Below, piece by piece: positions 26,567 through 37,552 of a stretch of DNA of 64,000 bases; position 1 is the first letter of the stretch; every line of letters begins with the position of its first letter. The notes beneath the pieces are model-generated. The model worked only from the letters and a program-made list of their open reading frames with translations. It did no database searches and was not told the DNA's origin. A program made the translations under genes and the position numbers. Source of the stretch: Paenibacillus sp. BK033 (GTDB lineage: Bacteria; Bacillota; Bacilli; Paenibacillales; Paenibacillaceae); NCBI RefSeq assembly GCF_004345425.1, contig NZ_SLVP01000014.1, positions 1-64,000 on the forward strand, given 5' to 3'.

Positions 26567-26581
26567 AATTTTCTGAATTTT
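26567..26581. promoter_or_regulatory. CodY-like box upstream of the nup-like operon
   Basis: AATTTTCTGAATTTT matches the CodY consensus AATTTTCWGAAAATT at 13 of 15 positions. It lies roughly 80-115 bases upstream of the predicted promoter. CodY control of the B. subtilis nup operon is established knowledge; the distance here weakens the case. Confidence 0.4.
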
Positions 26582-26644
26582 CGGATAAGAATCTTACATC
26601 TCCAGGATACGTCTCTGGTTAATACCCCTAAAACCCAAACGGCA

Positions 26645-26694
26645 AACAAAAACAGCTGTCCTTCGTTTGCTATCAGGCAAACATCGGACAGCTG
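26645..26694 (-). terminator. Terminator after ftsH
   Basis: Minus-strand CAGCTGTCC and GGACAGCTG enclose a second small stem (GTTTGC with CAAAC) and are followed by TTTTTGTTT. It begins eight bases after the ftsH stop. Confidence 0.88.
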
Positions 26695-26701
26695 ATTCTT
26701 A

Positions 26702-28714
<2,013 letters not shown>

Positions 28715-28743
28715 CCCCTACCTCCTCTCAAGACGCTTTTAAT

Positions 28744-28773
28744 ATTTTAACATAGCATGACTTTCCATCTCAA
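28744..28773 (-). promoter_or_regulatory. ftsH promoter
   Basis: Minus-strand TTGAGA (28768-28773), 18-base spacer and TAAAAT (28744-28749) with an extended TG. It lies about 30 bases upstream of the ftsH ATG, whose ribosome site reads GAGGAGGTAGGGG. Confidence 0.6.
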
Positions 28774-28817
28774 TAGAACCAAGAGTGAGGGGAGACATGC
28801 CGGTTTAACCGCAAATT

Positions 28818-29357
28818 CTATTTCTCGTAAACTTCCGGCTTCAGAATTCCGATGAACGGAAGGTTGCGGTATTTCTCTGCGTAATCGAGGCCGTAGCCGA
28901 CAACAAACTCATCCGGCAGCGAGAAGCCGGTGTAGTCCGCTTCGAGATCAACCGAACGGCGTGCAGGCTTGTCGAACAGCGTGGCAACCGTAACCGACTT
29001 GGCATTGCGGCGCTCCAGCACATCGATCAGGTAGCTCAGCGTCAGACCGCTGTCAATAATATCTTCGACGATCAGGACGTCGCGCCCTTCCACGGAAGCA
29101 TCAAGATCTTTAATAATCTTTACGACGCCCGACGATTTGGTCGAAGCCCCGTAGCTCGATACCGCCATAAAATCGATCTCAAGTTTAATCGGCATCTCTT
29201 TGACCAGGTCAGACATGAAAATAAATGCACCTTTGAGGACGCAAATAACGAGCGGATTACGCCCATCGAAGTCGCGGCTTAACGTTTCGCCAAGCTCCTT
29301 CACCTTCGCCTTGATTTGTCCTTCGTCGTAGAGCACCTCTTTAATATCGTTCAACAA
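28818..29357 (-). CDS. hpt: Hypoxanthine-guanine phosphoribosyltransferase
   Basis: A 179-residue type I phosphoribosyltransferase that salvages hypoxanthine and guanine with PRPP. The PRPP loop reads VLIVEDIIDSGLTLSYL; CVLKGAFIFMSDLV and VGYGLDYAEKYRNLPFIGIL are the other family blocks. It sits between tilS and ftsH, as in nearly all Bacillales (hprT). The nucleoside importer encoded downstream of ftsH feeds the same salvage route. Confidence 0.96.
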   Translation of the reverse strand: MLNDIKEVLYDEGQIKAKVKELGETLSRDFDGRNPLVICVLKGAFIFMSDLVKEMPIKLEIDFMAVSSYGASTKSSGVVKIIKDLDASVEGRDVLIVEDIIDSGLTLSYLIDVLERRNAKSVTVATLFDKPARRSVDLEADYTGFSLPDEFVVGYGLDYAEKYRNLPFIGILKPEVYEK

Positions 29358-29411
29358 AATGTAAATCCTCCCATATCTTTCACTTTATAATTATGAATAC
29401 AGCAGTGCTTC

Positions 29412-30839
29412 TTATTCGTTCTCCATCCGAATGAACAGGAAGTCCGTTGTCTCATGGCCGGTTTGAGCATGGCTTGAACGTCGTATCCCCGGAATCCAGA
29501 GCAGGCGGTTATTCGCATCAACAAGCAGCGGATATCGCTCACGCTCGGACGGCGCGATCTTTTCGTCAACGAACATATCTTGCACTTTTTTGGACCCATT
29601 TAATCCTAAAACCTGAATTCGGTCGCCAGGCTGCCGATTACGCACCGTAAGCGGAAATACAAGCTGATCTGCGTCAAAGCACACCTCGCTCCGTCCCGCA
29701 GGTTTTACCGCTTCACCCCGCTTCAGCCGCTCGATATGAAGTACTCTTCCGCCGGCTGTCATACGCACCGACCTCGAATCCCCGGAAATGGAAAAGGCAT
29801 AGCCGTCTTCGGACGTTCCCGATGCGTTAAGCACTCGCACCCATCGGATGCTGCCATACTCTCGGATGCACCGAACACCCGAGCCTGCATCGTATCGCCA
29901 GGTACTCGGGGCTGCAGGGGCTGCCGCAAGCCTCATCGTCTCAATCGCGTCAAAGGAGGCAATATCTGCATCCTTCGAAAGATAATTTAATATTAGTTTA
30001 ATCAATCTTCTTTGTAAAGCGACATGAAGACCGGTCAGTTCACCGGCATTAAGCTTGCATTCATCCGGCGCCAACGTAACAAGCGATGTAAAGAGCCGCT
30101 GTCCTTCCAGCTCCATCCATTCGTCCTCCGCCCCCGCCACATCGGCGATCCGCCTTAGAGACTGATTAAGCTGAGGATTAAATCGTGAAAGATAGGGAAT
30201 AACATCCAGCCGAACGACATTCCGAAAGTAATATCGCTCATTGTTGCTGCTGTCGAGGCAATACGGAACATCCTGCCCGGAGCAGTAGCGCACAATGTCT
30301 GACTTGTTCATACGAAGTAATGGTCGAATAAGTTCCACGTTTTTTTCTTTCCGTTTCGCGGCTATTCCCGCGAGTCCGGTTAAGCCCGCTCCGCGGATGA
30401 CGCGCATCAGCACCGTCTCCGCCTGGTCATCCGCATGATGGGCAAGCGCGATGGCGGATGCTCCGTATTTTACCGCAATTTCATGCAGAAAGGCATAACG
30501 CCTCTCACGCGCCGCGGATTGCGCGTTCATTCCCGTTTCCTCTATGTATGCGGGCATGTCGAGCTCGATCATCTCGAAGGGTACGCCCAGCCTCTCCGCA
30601 TATCGGCGGACAACCTCCGCCTCCTGCCGGGAAGCCTCCTTGCGGAAGCCATGATTAACATGAGCCGCAATAAGCGTGAGCTGATCCTGCCGGGCTGCCA
30701 GCCAAAGCAGATGCAGCAGAGCCATCGAATCGGGACCGCCGGATACGGCAGCCACGATCCGGTCGCCCTTTGACCATAGCTGTTCGGTTGCTGCGTATTT
30801 CATCATGTCGGTCAGCAGCTTATGGTCTCCCGTTTCCAT
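29412..30839 (-). CDS. tilS: tRNA(Ile)-lysidine synthase
   Basis: A 475-residue N-type ATP pyrophosphatase that converts C34 of tRNA-Ile2 to lysidine, so that it reads AUA. The P-loop is AVSGGPDSMALLHLL. AHVNHGFR, and LAHHADDQAETVLMRVIRGAGLTGLAGI, are conserved. The C-terminal part (about 330-475) matches the TilS substrate-binding C-domain, including NRQPGDRIQVLGLNGSKKVQDMFVDEKI. The long form fits Bacillales. It lies between a kinase-like gene and hpt. Confidence 0.95.
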   Translation of the reverse strand: METGDHKLLTDMMKYAATEQLWSKGDRIVAAVSGGPDSMALLHLLWLAARQDQLTLIAAHVNHGFRKEASRQEAEVVRRYAERLGVPFEMIELDMPAYIEETGMNAQSAARERRYAFLHEIAVKYGASAIALAHHADDQAETVLMRVIRGAGLTGLAGIAAKRKEKNVELIRPLLRMNKSDIVRYCSGQDVPYCLDSSNNERYYFRNVVRLDVIPYLSRFNPQLNQSLRRIADVAGAEDEWMELEGQRLFTSLVTLAPDECKLNAGELTGLHVALQRRLIKLILNYLSKDADIASFDAIETMRLAAAPAAPSTWRYDAGSGVRCIREYGSIRWVRVLNASGTSEDGYAFSISGDSRSVRMTAGGRVLHIERLKRGEAVKPAGRSEVCFDADQLVFPLTVRNRQPGDRIQVLGLNGSKKVQDMFVDEKIAPSERERYPLLVDANNRLLWIPGIRRSSHAQTGHETTDFLFIRMENE

Positions 30840-30893
30840 ATGCGTATGTATCTCCCCATTCCCCTTTTAGTATATGTTTCTTCTATATATCAG

Positions 30894-31811
30894 CTATATA
30901 CCACTTCGAAGCAGCCAGTAAACCGAAAGGCCGAGCACAACCGCCGAAACGGCGGCGAGCCCTTTCAGCCAGCCTGGCGTCTTCGCGCTCTTCACCCGCG
31001 TATCCTTGCGGTGCAGCAGTCTTCGCCAGGCCTCCGCTCCTTCCGAAGCGTCAAAAAATTGCCCGCCGAGCGCCTGCCTCAGCCAGCCCGCTACGGGAAC
31101 CAGCCCTTTGCACTCGCCAATTAAGCGTTCCAGCTCTTCGGTTGAACGGATTTGCGGCAGCCCTCCCGTCAGCGCGTGAAGCTTCTTCGGCTCATGGAGC
31201 ATGATGCATAGCACGGCGAAGGAAAACAGATCGTATCTGGCATCCGCCGATCGCGACCCTGCATTCCAGAACCCGCGGTCATAGATTTCGGTAAACTGGC
31301 GGATCCCTTTGCCCATCGCCGTAACGCCGCCGTAATCAACCAGCTCTACGTATCCGTAATCGGCAACCAGCACGTTATCGATCTTCAGATCGCCAAACAC
31401 CCAGCCCTTACGGTGAAGCTCGGCCAGCTTGCCAAGCAGGTTAAGACCAATGAGCGGAAACCACTCGGGCCCGTTTTTCTCCAGGAACTCGGAAATCGTT
31501 ACGCCGCGCACGTATCTCATAATATAGAAAGGATACTCTTTGCCACCCTCTCCAAGCAGGTCATCTACTTCATAAAGGTAGGTCTGCTTCCGGTCCTGCT
31601 TCTCGAGCGCCTGCAGAACATTAATCTCCGACTGCAAATCAACGGCGTCCATCCCTACCTTTAGCGCGCACCAGCCGCGGTCAGCATGAACGAGATAAAC
31701 CTTGCCGTTCGCTCCCTCTCCAAGCAGCCGCTCGACTCGATAACGGGAATGATTCCATTTCCCCGTTACAACCGCACCGCGTCGGAGATTCAACTTAAAC
31801 GACGTAGTCAC
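30894..31811 (-). CDS. Ser/Thr protein kinase-like membrane protein (YabT-like)
   Basis: A 305-residue Hanks-type kinase domain with one C-terminal membrane helix (about 285-302). Seen motifs: a glycine-rich loop LLGEGANGKVYL, the ATP-binding lysine in CALKVG (K51), the catalytic-loop equivalent FGDLKIDNVLV (HRD replaced by FGD, catalytic D kept) and VDYGG in place of DFG. It could be active. B. subtilis YabT at the same location is a sporulation-linked, DNA-stimulated kinase. Overlaps the VWA gene by 17 bases, so the two are coupled. Confidence 0.82.
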   Translation of the reverse strand: MTTSFKLNLRRGAVVTGKWNHSRYRVERLLGEGANGKVYLVHADRGWCALKVGMDAVDLQSEINVLQALEKQDRKQTYLYEVDDLLGEGGKEYPFYIMRYVRGVTISEFLEKNGPEWFPLIGLNLLGKLAELHRKGWVFGDLKIDNVLVADYGYVELVDYGGVTAMGKGIRQFTEIYDRGFWNAGSRSADARYDLFSFAVLCIMLHEPKKLHALTGGLPQIRSTEELERLIGECKGLVPVAGWLRQALGGQFFDASEGAEAWRRLLHRKDTRVKSAKTPGWLKGLAAVSAVVLGLSVYWLLRSGI

Positions 31812-32523
31812 TCATCATCCCATCCGTTTCATCGTTTCTGCTCTTCTTACCATAATCCCCCTGCCGGTAAAAATCAATGACCTGCATCATTGCCGGACCC
31901 GTTGGCGTTGTCCCGCTCATGGGGAATTTCGTAAATATAGAAGAAATGCCTTTCAGATTATCGGTCCAATCCAGATCCAGCTTGCAGTCCTCGCCGTGCT
32001 TGCTGCTTGGGAAATGGAATACGGCAATCTCGCTTTGCCCCTGTCGCGCCTGCAGGCTTAGCATAAGGTCATGAATCGCTTCTTCCACCGCGCGAAGCTT
32101 CGGCTTCATGCTGGCGCTTGCGTCAATCAGCAGGGCAACCTGCAGCTTGGACGTCTCGCCAAGCTCGTCGATAACGCGGACGACCTCGCTCCGCTTCTCG
32201 GGTGGGAGCGCCTCGATCGAACCGTTGCCAAGCACCTGCTTCAATTCCTTTTGGACTGCCAGCTGAATCGTTTGAACCGCCGTTTTTCTCGTCATCATTT
32301 GAACCGTCTGCGACAGCTGCCGCATATTCACAAGCCTGCTCAGACCGCCTCCGGCACGGGCAATCTCTTCTATTTCCGATGCGCCAAGCTCTCCCACATC
32401 ACCATAATCAAGAATACCTACCACGTTGACCGCGATGCCTTCCGCCTTCGCGTGCGCCGCCGCTACAACCGGACTCATTCCGACGTTGGAGCAGCCGTCC
32501 GTTACCAGCAATATTTGTTTCAT
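31795..32523 (-). CDS. VWA-domain protein (YabS-like)
   Basis: A protein of about 242 residues. The N-terminal part reads MKQILLVTDGCSNVG. The C-terminal von Willebrand A domain carries the MIDAS motif LLIDASASM (DxSxS) and later TGPAMMQVIDFY. The frame is open to 32544, but the ATG at 32523 has GAGGAGG just upstream, which the longer form would translate. It corresponds in position to B. subtilis yabS between spoIIE and yabT. Molecular role unknown; a metal-dependent scaffold for the partner kinase is a guess. Confidence 0.82.
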   Translation of the reverse strand: MKQILLVTDGCSNVGMSPVVAAAHAKAEGIAVNVVGILDYGDVGELGASEIEEIARAGGGLSRLVNMRQLSQTVQMMTRKTAVQTIQLAVQKELKQVLGNGSIEALPPEKRSEVVRVIDELGETSKLQVALLIDASASMKPKLRAVEEAIHDLMLSLQARQGQSEIAVFHFPSSKHGEDCKLDLDWTDNLKGISSIFTKFPMSGTTPTGPAMMQVIDFYRQGDYGKKSRNDETDGMMSDYVV

Positions 32524-32668
32524 TATTTCTTGCCTCCTCTTCAAACAAGCATGACCTCTCTATCAGTTTTGCCGTTTGGAGCGAGGGATAAACCGCTAGA
32601 TTGCCCTATTTCCCGAGAAATTATGCAGCCTTTGCAAAGAAAAATTTATTATTCGGGCTTTAACCGCG

Positions 32669-32721
32669 CAAAAAGGCTCTTGAGCCAAAGCGCAAACTGC
32701 CGCGCTTCGGTCTAAGAGCCT
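32669..32721 (-). terminator. Terminator after spoIIE
   Basis: Minus-strand AGGCTCTTA, CCGAAGCGC, loop, GCGCTTTGG, AAGAGCC then TTTTT: a long interrupted stem about 30 bases after the spoIIE stop. Confidence 0.85.
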
Positions 32722-32749
32722 GCATCCGCCCATTTGTCATCTGCCTCCT

Positions 32750-35248
32750 TCAGCTAACCGTCCGCGGCCGCTCCATCCGGTTGATTCCCGGCCAACGGAA
32801 TGACGCCCACTCCGGCAAATGCTTATCGATCCTTGCGACAAGCACCGTCATATCGTCTTTAATATCGCCCTCATGGTACCTCACCACCGTCTCCAGCAAG
32901 GCATCCGCCATGTCCTGCGGTTCATCGGTCTTAAGCTCCTGGATAATCCTCTTCATCCACATCTCCTTATTAACCGCATGGCCCGGCGCATCATAAATGC
33001 CGTCGCTCATCATGACGATCGTGTCGCCCGGCTGCAGCGGCATCGAAATCAAGTCGAATTCGATATCCTGCAAAATACCGACCGGCAAATTATTCGCCGT
33101 TACCGGAATCACCTCGTTTCCGCGTTTAATAAAGCTTGGCGTCGAGCCAATCTTCATGAAGGTCGTCCTCGCCGTATATAAGTCGATCATCGCCAGGTCG
33201 ATCGTCGCGAACACCTCGTCCGGCGACCTTAAGAGAAGAATCGAATTAACCGATTTGATGGCAAGCTTCTCATCCATCCCGGACTTCAGAAGCTGCTGCA
33301 AAATCGACAGGGCAGCGCTGCTCTCCTGGCGCGCGCGTTCTCCATTGCCCATGCCGTCACTAATGGCTACGGCGAATTTGCCATTGCCAAGCTCGAGCAT
33401 ACTGAAGCTGTCTCCCGACAGCAGATCGCCACCTTTGGCGGCACCGGCAATGCCTGTCTCTACCTCAAATTCCTTGGCCGAACCAAATACGACAAGGGTT
33501 GGTTCCCCATTCTTTTCCGCCGGACGCTCTGATTTGACGGCCACATGCTCGCCCAGTATATCCGATAAGAGCGGAGCGATAATTTTGCGGCATTCGTCAT
33601 ACCCCCTGGCAAAATGATGGTACAGCTCGATTTCCACGTTCCCCTCCTCCAGGTTAATAACCTCAATCTCCTGTATGGATAATCCTAGTCCCTCCAATGC
33701 TTCGCGGATCTGTTCCTCCTGCAGATGCAGGGTCTGCCCCTCCCTTTTAATTTCGTGCGCCAGGTCCTCCATCACCTGCGATACGCCTGATAATTGATCC
33801 GCGACAAGCTGGCGGGAATCGAATATTTGTTTTTTCCAGTGCATATCATTCTTATAAAGCTCGTACTCCTGCTCGATAATGCCAAGCACCTGAGCCGGCT
33901 TAGCGCAATGGGACGCCCATGTGCGCGGCATATTATGCGTTGGAATGCGGTCCTCGTCCACCGCCGAGATCATGTCCTTCATCATTTGATAGGTTTGGAA
34001 ATACTTGCCCTCCCAGCAAGCTTTATTCCTATGGCAGTCCGCGCAGCTGCGCGCCGATACCGCCTGCATGAAATGATTAAGCTCCTCCTCCTGCTTCACG
34101 GCCCCTGCCGTGTTGTTGTTATTCAGCTGGCCAAAGCTCTTCGAGAGCTGGCGGAACACCTCCGAATATTGGGATACCCGCTCCGCCGTTACGTCCCGCA
34201 CGCGCTTGGCATACTCATGCTGCGATTTGGCATGCTCGTTTGTACCCGGAACATAGCGGGCGATGGTTCGAATCATAATTTTGGGGGTAAGCATAAGCAG
34301 GACAGCCGCGGTGACCGACTCCCATGTCGAGGTCATCACATCCGATCCGCTTCCCACATAGATGGCAAGGATTGAAGTGCCGAGCAGCATGCCGAAGGCA
34401 ACCGCCGCTTTGCCGCCTTCGCGCAGAAGGCCGGCCAATAGCCCCGCGAAAGCAAGCAGACTCATTTGCACAACCGCGTTAAAGTCGGCGAGACTAAGGA
34501 TGAGTCCGGCAACTACGCCTACACAGGCCCCAAGCGGAGCACCGCCCGCAAGGGCAAACAACAAGAGCAGGAAGCGCGACATAATATGTTCAACGGACAG
34601 ACCGTAAATTTGCCAGCCTACCGCTCCGGTCATAACGGAGGCAAGCAGAATCATGAGGCAGATAATCTCTTCATTCTTGAGAGAGGCGGTCTTCTTCGCC
34701 ATGGTCAGAACCGGTATGGCCTGAATAAAGACAAGCGTAAGCACAAAGCTGAGCGCTGCCTCCACCACCACCATCATGAATCCATACCAGCTCATCGTAT
34801 CTCCTATGAAGAGTCCAAATAGCTGCACAAGTAAGGTGGAGATAAAGACGAGTAAGGGAGCAGTCCCGAGCTCCGCCTTCTCGTAAGCCTCCAGGCCTTT
34901 AAATAATAAGAATAGAACGGCGAGCTCCATCCCGATCCATAAGGGTGCGGGCGTAACCGCGAACCAGCTCCCGGCGACCAGCGAAACGGCTGTCCAGGCG
35001 AACGCGTCTTTTCGAAGAAAGTAGACGACCGCAAAGTAAGCCGCAGCGAAGGGCATCAGGGATTCCAAGATCACCGCCCTTCCGAGCAGGAAGCCAAGCC
35101 CCACGAGCATGATTGTCCATTTTTTCGCGAGCACCAGCTGAACCAGCCTTCTCGAAGATAACCATCCGCGGCCCTTCTCCATCATGGAACGTCCCCATCC
35201 CATTTGTTGCTCACCCGCAGGAAACATAATGACATTTTCTTTTTTCAT
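32750..35248 (-). CDS. spoIIE: Stage II sporulation protein E (PP2C phosphatase)
   Basis: A membrane phosphatase of about 832 residues that dephosphorylates SpoIIAA-P and so activates sigma-F in the forespore; it also binds FtsZ at the polar septum. About ten membrane segments occupy residues 40-330, a regulatory region follows, and the C-terminal PP2C domain (about 590-800) includes VAISDGMGNGERARQES and VMMSDGIYDAP with metal-binding aspartates. The frame is open to 35371, but the ATG at 35248 follows a GGTGGTG site and the expected promoter. It is transcribed alone. Confidence 0.95.
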   Translation of the reverse strand: MKKENVIMFPAGEQQMGWGRSMMEKGRGWLSSRRLVQLVLAKKWTIMLVGLGFLLGRAVILESLMPFAAAYFAVVYFLRKDAFAWTAVSLVAGSWFAVTPAPLWIGMELAVLFLLFKGLEAYEKAELGTAPLLVFISTLLVQLFGLFIGDTMSWYGFMMVVVEAALSFVLTLVFIQAIPVLTMAKKTASLKNEEIICLMILLASVMTGAVGWQIYGLSVEHIMSRFLLLLFALAGGAPLGACVGVVAGLILSLADFNAVVQMSLLAFAGLLAGLLREGGKAAVAFGMLLGTSILAIYVGSGSDVMTSTWESVTAAVLLMLTPKIMIRTIARYVPGTNEHAKSQHEYAKRVRDVTAERVSQYSEVFRQLSKSFGQLNNNNTAGAVKQEEELNHFMQAVSARSCADCHRNKACWEGKYFQTYQMMKDMISAVDEDRIPTHNMPRTWASHCAKPAQVLGIIEQEYELYKNDMHWKKQIFDSRQLVADQLSGVSQVMEDLAHEIKREGQTLHLQEEQIREALEGLGLSIQEIEVINLEEGNVEIELYHHFARGYDECRKIIAPLLSDILGEHVAVKSERPAEKNGEPTLVVFGSAKEFEVETGIAGAAKGGDLLSGDSFSMLELGNGKFAVAISDGMGNGERARQESSAALSILQQLLKSGMDEKLAIKSVNSILLLRSPDEVFATIDLAMIDLYTARTTFMKIGSTPSFIKRGNEVIPVTANNLPVGILQDIEFDLISMPLQPGDTIVMMSDGIYDAPGHAVNKEMWMKRIIQELKTDEPQDMADALLETVVRYHEGDIKDDMTVLVARIDKHLPEWASFRWPGINRMERPRTVS

Positions 35249-35284
35249 TTCGAACACCACCCATTTCGTTTTGTTGTGGTTCTC

Positions 35285-35352
35285 ATTATAGGAGCATGTC
35301 CGTATGAAGTTTGTCAGTTTACCGTGGGTGTGCCGAAGTTTTTTCCGACAAA
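35285..35352 (-). promoter_or_regulatory. spoIIE promoter with Spo0A-type spacing
   Basis: Minus-strand CTGACA (35312-35317) and TATAAT (35285-35290) are separated by 21 bases, too far for normal sigma-A activity but equal to Spo0A-activated spoIIE/spoIIG promoters. A 0A-box-like TGTCGGAA lies upstream at 35343-35350 on the same strand. TATAAT ends about 37 bases before the ATG. Confidence 0.7.
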
Positions 35353-35399
35353 AGCCAAATCCTTCATCCACAAATTGTCAACGCTTTCAAATCCGCGCC

Positions 35400-35857
35400 G
35401 TTACTGGGTTTAAACCTGACACGTGACTATTGGCACTACTGCCGCTTCAACAAAAACCGTCGCGCCGCGCCGCGGACTGCACGCGAAATCTTTGTTTTCT
35501 GCTGTCGGGATTGCAGGGAGTATCGGGGAAACAAGCTGAAACTTTTTTTGAAATGAGGTATATTTTTTGAAAAAAGCGCATAGCGGGGGTTAAAAAACGG
35601 GGATTAGTCGTCTTTTGCTTGCTTGCGGGACCGAATTGGGCGCAGATAAACACCATTGAGCTGCTTCGTCAGAAATGCTGGAGCCTGCTTTTATGAGGAA
35701 GTTTGTCGCTCCGTACGGGATGAGCTTTAATACCCTGCTTGCGTTTTTGATAAACACAGATTTTGGGGAGTAGCGAGAAGGCGTGCTGCCGTGAGAAATC
35801 CCGGATCGATGCAACTCGAAGATGGGCGACCGCGTTTAGCTGTAGGTTTTATCGCCA
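35400..35857. other. Gene-free stretch upstream of spoIIE
   Basis: No convincing gene or RNA was found here. B. subtilis carries two tRNA genes in this interval, but none is visible. A 74-codon minus-strand frame (35590-35814) begins with TTG and has no ribosome site. I regard it as unproven. Confidence 0.4.
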
Positions 35858-35902
35858 AAAAGACCTTATAAATTCCGACTCTCGGAATTTATAAGGTCTT
35901 TT
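35858..35902. terminator. 21-bp perfect palindrome, possible bidirectional terminator
   Basis: Two exactly complementary 21-base arms (35858-35878 and 35882-35902, outer end AAAAGACCTTATAAATTCCG) surround a 3-base loop. Each strand ends in TTTT after the stem, so it could terminate transcription both ways. It lies only 12 bases from the yabR terminator, where one terminator would already do. Confidence 0.65.
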
Positions 35903-35906
35903 GTGG

Positions 35907-35936
35907 TAAAAAAGGCAGAACCGTTTAGGTTCTGCC
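35907..35936 (-). terminator. Terminator after yabR
   Basis: Minus-strand GGCAGAACC, 5-base loop, GGTTCTGCC and a T-run, about 25 bases after the yabR stop. Confidence 0.88.
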
Positions 35937-35961
35937 CTCATATGATTGTATAAAATCCAGC

Positions 35962-36450
35962 TTAGACCCGTTTAGCACCGCGGCCGCCGCGTTTGCCTTC
36001 GGTATTTTTCTTGAGGGAGGAGATACGTTCTTCGCTATCTTTCAGGAAGCGAGACATTTTATCCTCGAATGACGGTTTGTTGTAAGACGGTCTGCCAGCC
36101 GACTGCTTGTTGAAAGGACGTCCACCGCGATCTTGACCGCCGCCGCCTCCACGGTTAAAACCGCCGCCACCGCCTGCGCGTGGTTCGCGCTGTGGCGCTG
36201 CTTGGCCCTCAGGCCGGTCAACTGCCTGTTTAATGGAAAGTCCGATCTTACCGTCTTTATCAACGTTGATCACTTTGACTTTAACAACATCGTCAATTTT
36301 CAGGTGATCCTTCACGTCTTTGACGTAGTTATCGGCAATTTCCGAGATGTGAACGAGCCCTGTGACACCCCCGGACAAATCAACGAATGCTCCGAAATGC
36401 GTTATGCCTGTCACTTTGCCTTCTAACTTGGCCCCTACTTCAATTGCCAT
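35962..36450 (-). CDS. S1-domain RNA-binding protein (YabR-like)
   Basis: A 162-residue protein. The S1 domain (1-72) reads GAKLEGKVTGITHFGAFVDLSGGVTGLVHISEIADNY. A glycine/arginine-rich segment (about 90-120, GGGGGFNRGGGGGQDRGG) and a basic tail ending RGGRGAKRV follow; both probably bind RNA or ribosomes. B. subtilis yabR and yugI (general stress protein 13) are relatives. The position between divIC and spoIIE is conserved. Confidence 0.9.
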   Translation of the reverse strand: MAIEVGAKLEGKVTGITHFGAFVDLSGGVTGLVHISEIADNYVKDVKDHLKIDDVVKVKVINVDKDGKIGLSIKQAVDRPEGQAAPQREPRAGGGGGFNRGGGGGQDRGGRPFNKQSAGRPSYNKPSFEDKMSRFLKDSEERISSLKKNTEGKRGGRGAKRV

Positions 36451-36547
36451 AAAATAAAATGTTCCTCCCTAAGCTAAATAGCGTTACTATCGTGATTATA
36501 ACCGAATCGTCAAAGTAAGGTCAACAGACGTTCACCCGTTGTAGCGT

Positions 36548-36859
36548 CTATTTAATGACCTGAATCTGCTGTTCTCCAGGTGTTACCATTCCTTGTTCCT
36601 TCGTTGCAAGTTGTCTGATATATTCCGGATCGTTAAGCCGATCGATCTGTTGTTGAAGCTGCTTGGACTGCAAGGTGGATTCATCTACCTGCTTCTTGAT
36701 CTCCGTCAATTGCGCCTGCGTGGCACGCGCATCCTTGATCTGACCAATAAAGGTATAAGCCGCCCAGCACAAAAATAGAGTGATGCACATGGCCCATATG
36801 CGCAGACGGCGTTTGGATCCTGCGTTCCCTGTCGATTGATTGGCTGTGGCAGTCGTCAT
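36548..36859 (-). CDS. divIC: Septum formation initiator, DivIC/FtsB family
   Basis: A bitopic division protein of about 103 residues: short basic cytoplasmic N-terminus, one membrane helix (about 22-42, WAMCITLFLCWAAYTFI), then a coiled coil (about 45-80) and the conserved end RLNDPEYIRQLATKEQGMVTPGE. It works with FtsL and DivIB at the septum. The frame is open to 36925, but the ATG at 36859 has AGGAGG nine bases upstream. It follows yabQ as in B. subtilis. Confidence 0.9.
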   Translation of the reverse strand: MTTATANQSTGNAGSKRRLRIWAMCITLFLCWAAYTFIGQIKDARATQAQLTEIKKQVDESTLQSKQLQQQIDRLNDPEYIRQLATKEQGMVTPGEQQIQVIK

Positions 36860-36946
36860 AACGGTAATCCTCCTAAAATGAATGATCACCCCATCGGCCG
36901 TTTCCGGACCCTTGCGATGATTCATGGTTGGAAAGCTTAGGCTACG

Positions 36947-37552
36947 TTAAAACAGGCGTTTCCATAATTTTATAACGCCTGATAGGATCTTGTCCCCTCT
37001 TTCCTTCAGCTGCAGGCTGGAAAGCTTTGGTCCAAGCCATCGCCATAACGGGCGCGTAAGCGGACCAAGCAGAAAACGCAGCAAAAGCCAGAACGGACGA
37101 ACCAATTGTAGCACAATTTTTAGAAGGAATATAGTGAGTGCAGTCCCAAATCCGATTAATACGCGGATAAACCTGTATAACAGAACGACCGGCTTCACAA
37201 TTAGAAGGTCGAATGTCCGCACAGTGAACCGGATGAGGGCTCGTACCGCATCAATCAGCCATTTTACCGTACGGATGACCGGTTTGCTCAGCAGCCAATA
37301 GTAGCATAGCACGCCAATAAGCAAGCCGAGGAATACATACGCCCGCACCTCGCCATAGTTGCTGGCGTACAGCACACGAAACACAAGGAGCGATGCGGCC
37401 AGCCAGTACGCCATATCGAGTACCGGCAGCGTCCACCGCGGAAAGCGCAATTCGTTCGACACCACCCGGTAGCCGTCGAAGATTACGCCCATCCCGATGC
37501 CTGACAGCAGCATCATCCCCATCGTGAGGAACTGAAGGCTTAAGGAGGTCAC
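36947..37552 (-). CDS. yabQ: Spore cortex biosynthesis protein YabQ
   Basis: A 201-residue membrane protein with several N-terminal membrane segments (LQFLTMGMMLLSGIGMGVIFDGYRVV at the start) and a basic, amphipathic C-terminal half. YabQ is needed for cortex formation and localises to forespore membranes in B. subtilis. Its start overlaps the yabP stop by four bases, so the pair is co-translated. Confidence 0.88.
   Translation of the reverse strand: MTSLSLQFLTMGMMLLSGIGMGVIFDGYRVVSNELRFPRWTLPVLDMAYWLAASLLVFRVLYASNYGEVRAYVFLGLLIGVLCYYWLLSKPVIRTVKWLIDAVRALIRFTVRTFDLLIVKPVVLLYRFIRVLIGFGTALTIFLLKIVLQLVRPFWLLLRFLLGPLTRPLWRWLGPKLSSLQLKERGDKILSGVIKLWKRLF

Noticed and set aside
35590..35814. 74-codon minus-strand frame upstream of spoIIE
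   Set aside because: Starts with TTG, has no ribosome site and no recognisable family; kept only as a note in the gene-free region.
35400..35857. tRNA genes at the place of B. subtilis tRNA-Met/Glu
   Set aside because: No T-loop sequence or cloverleaf could be found on either strand.
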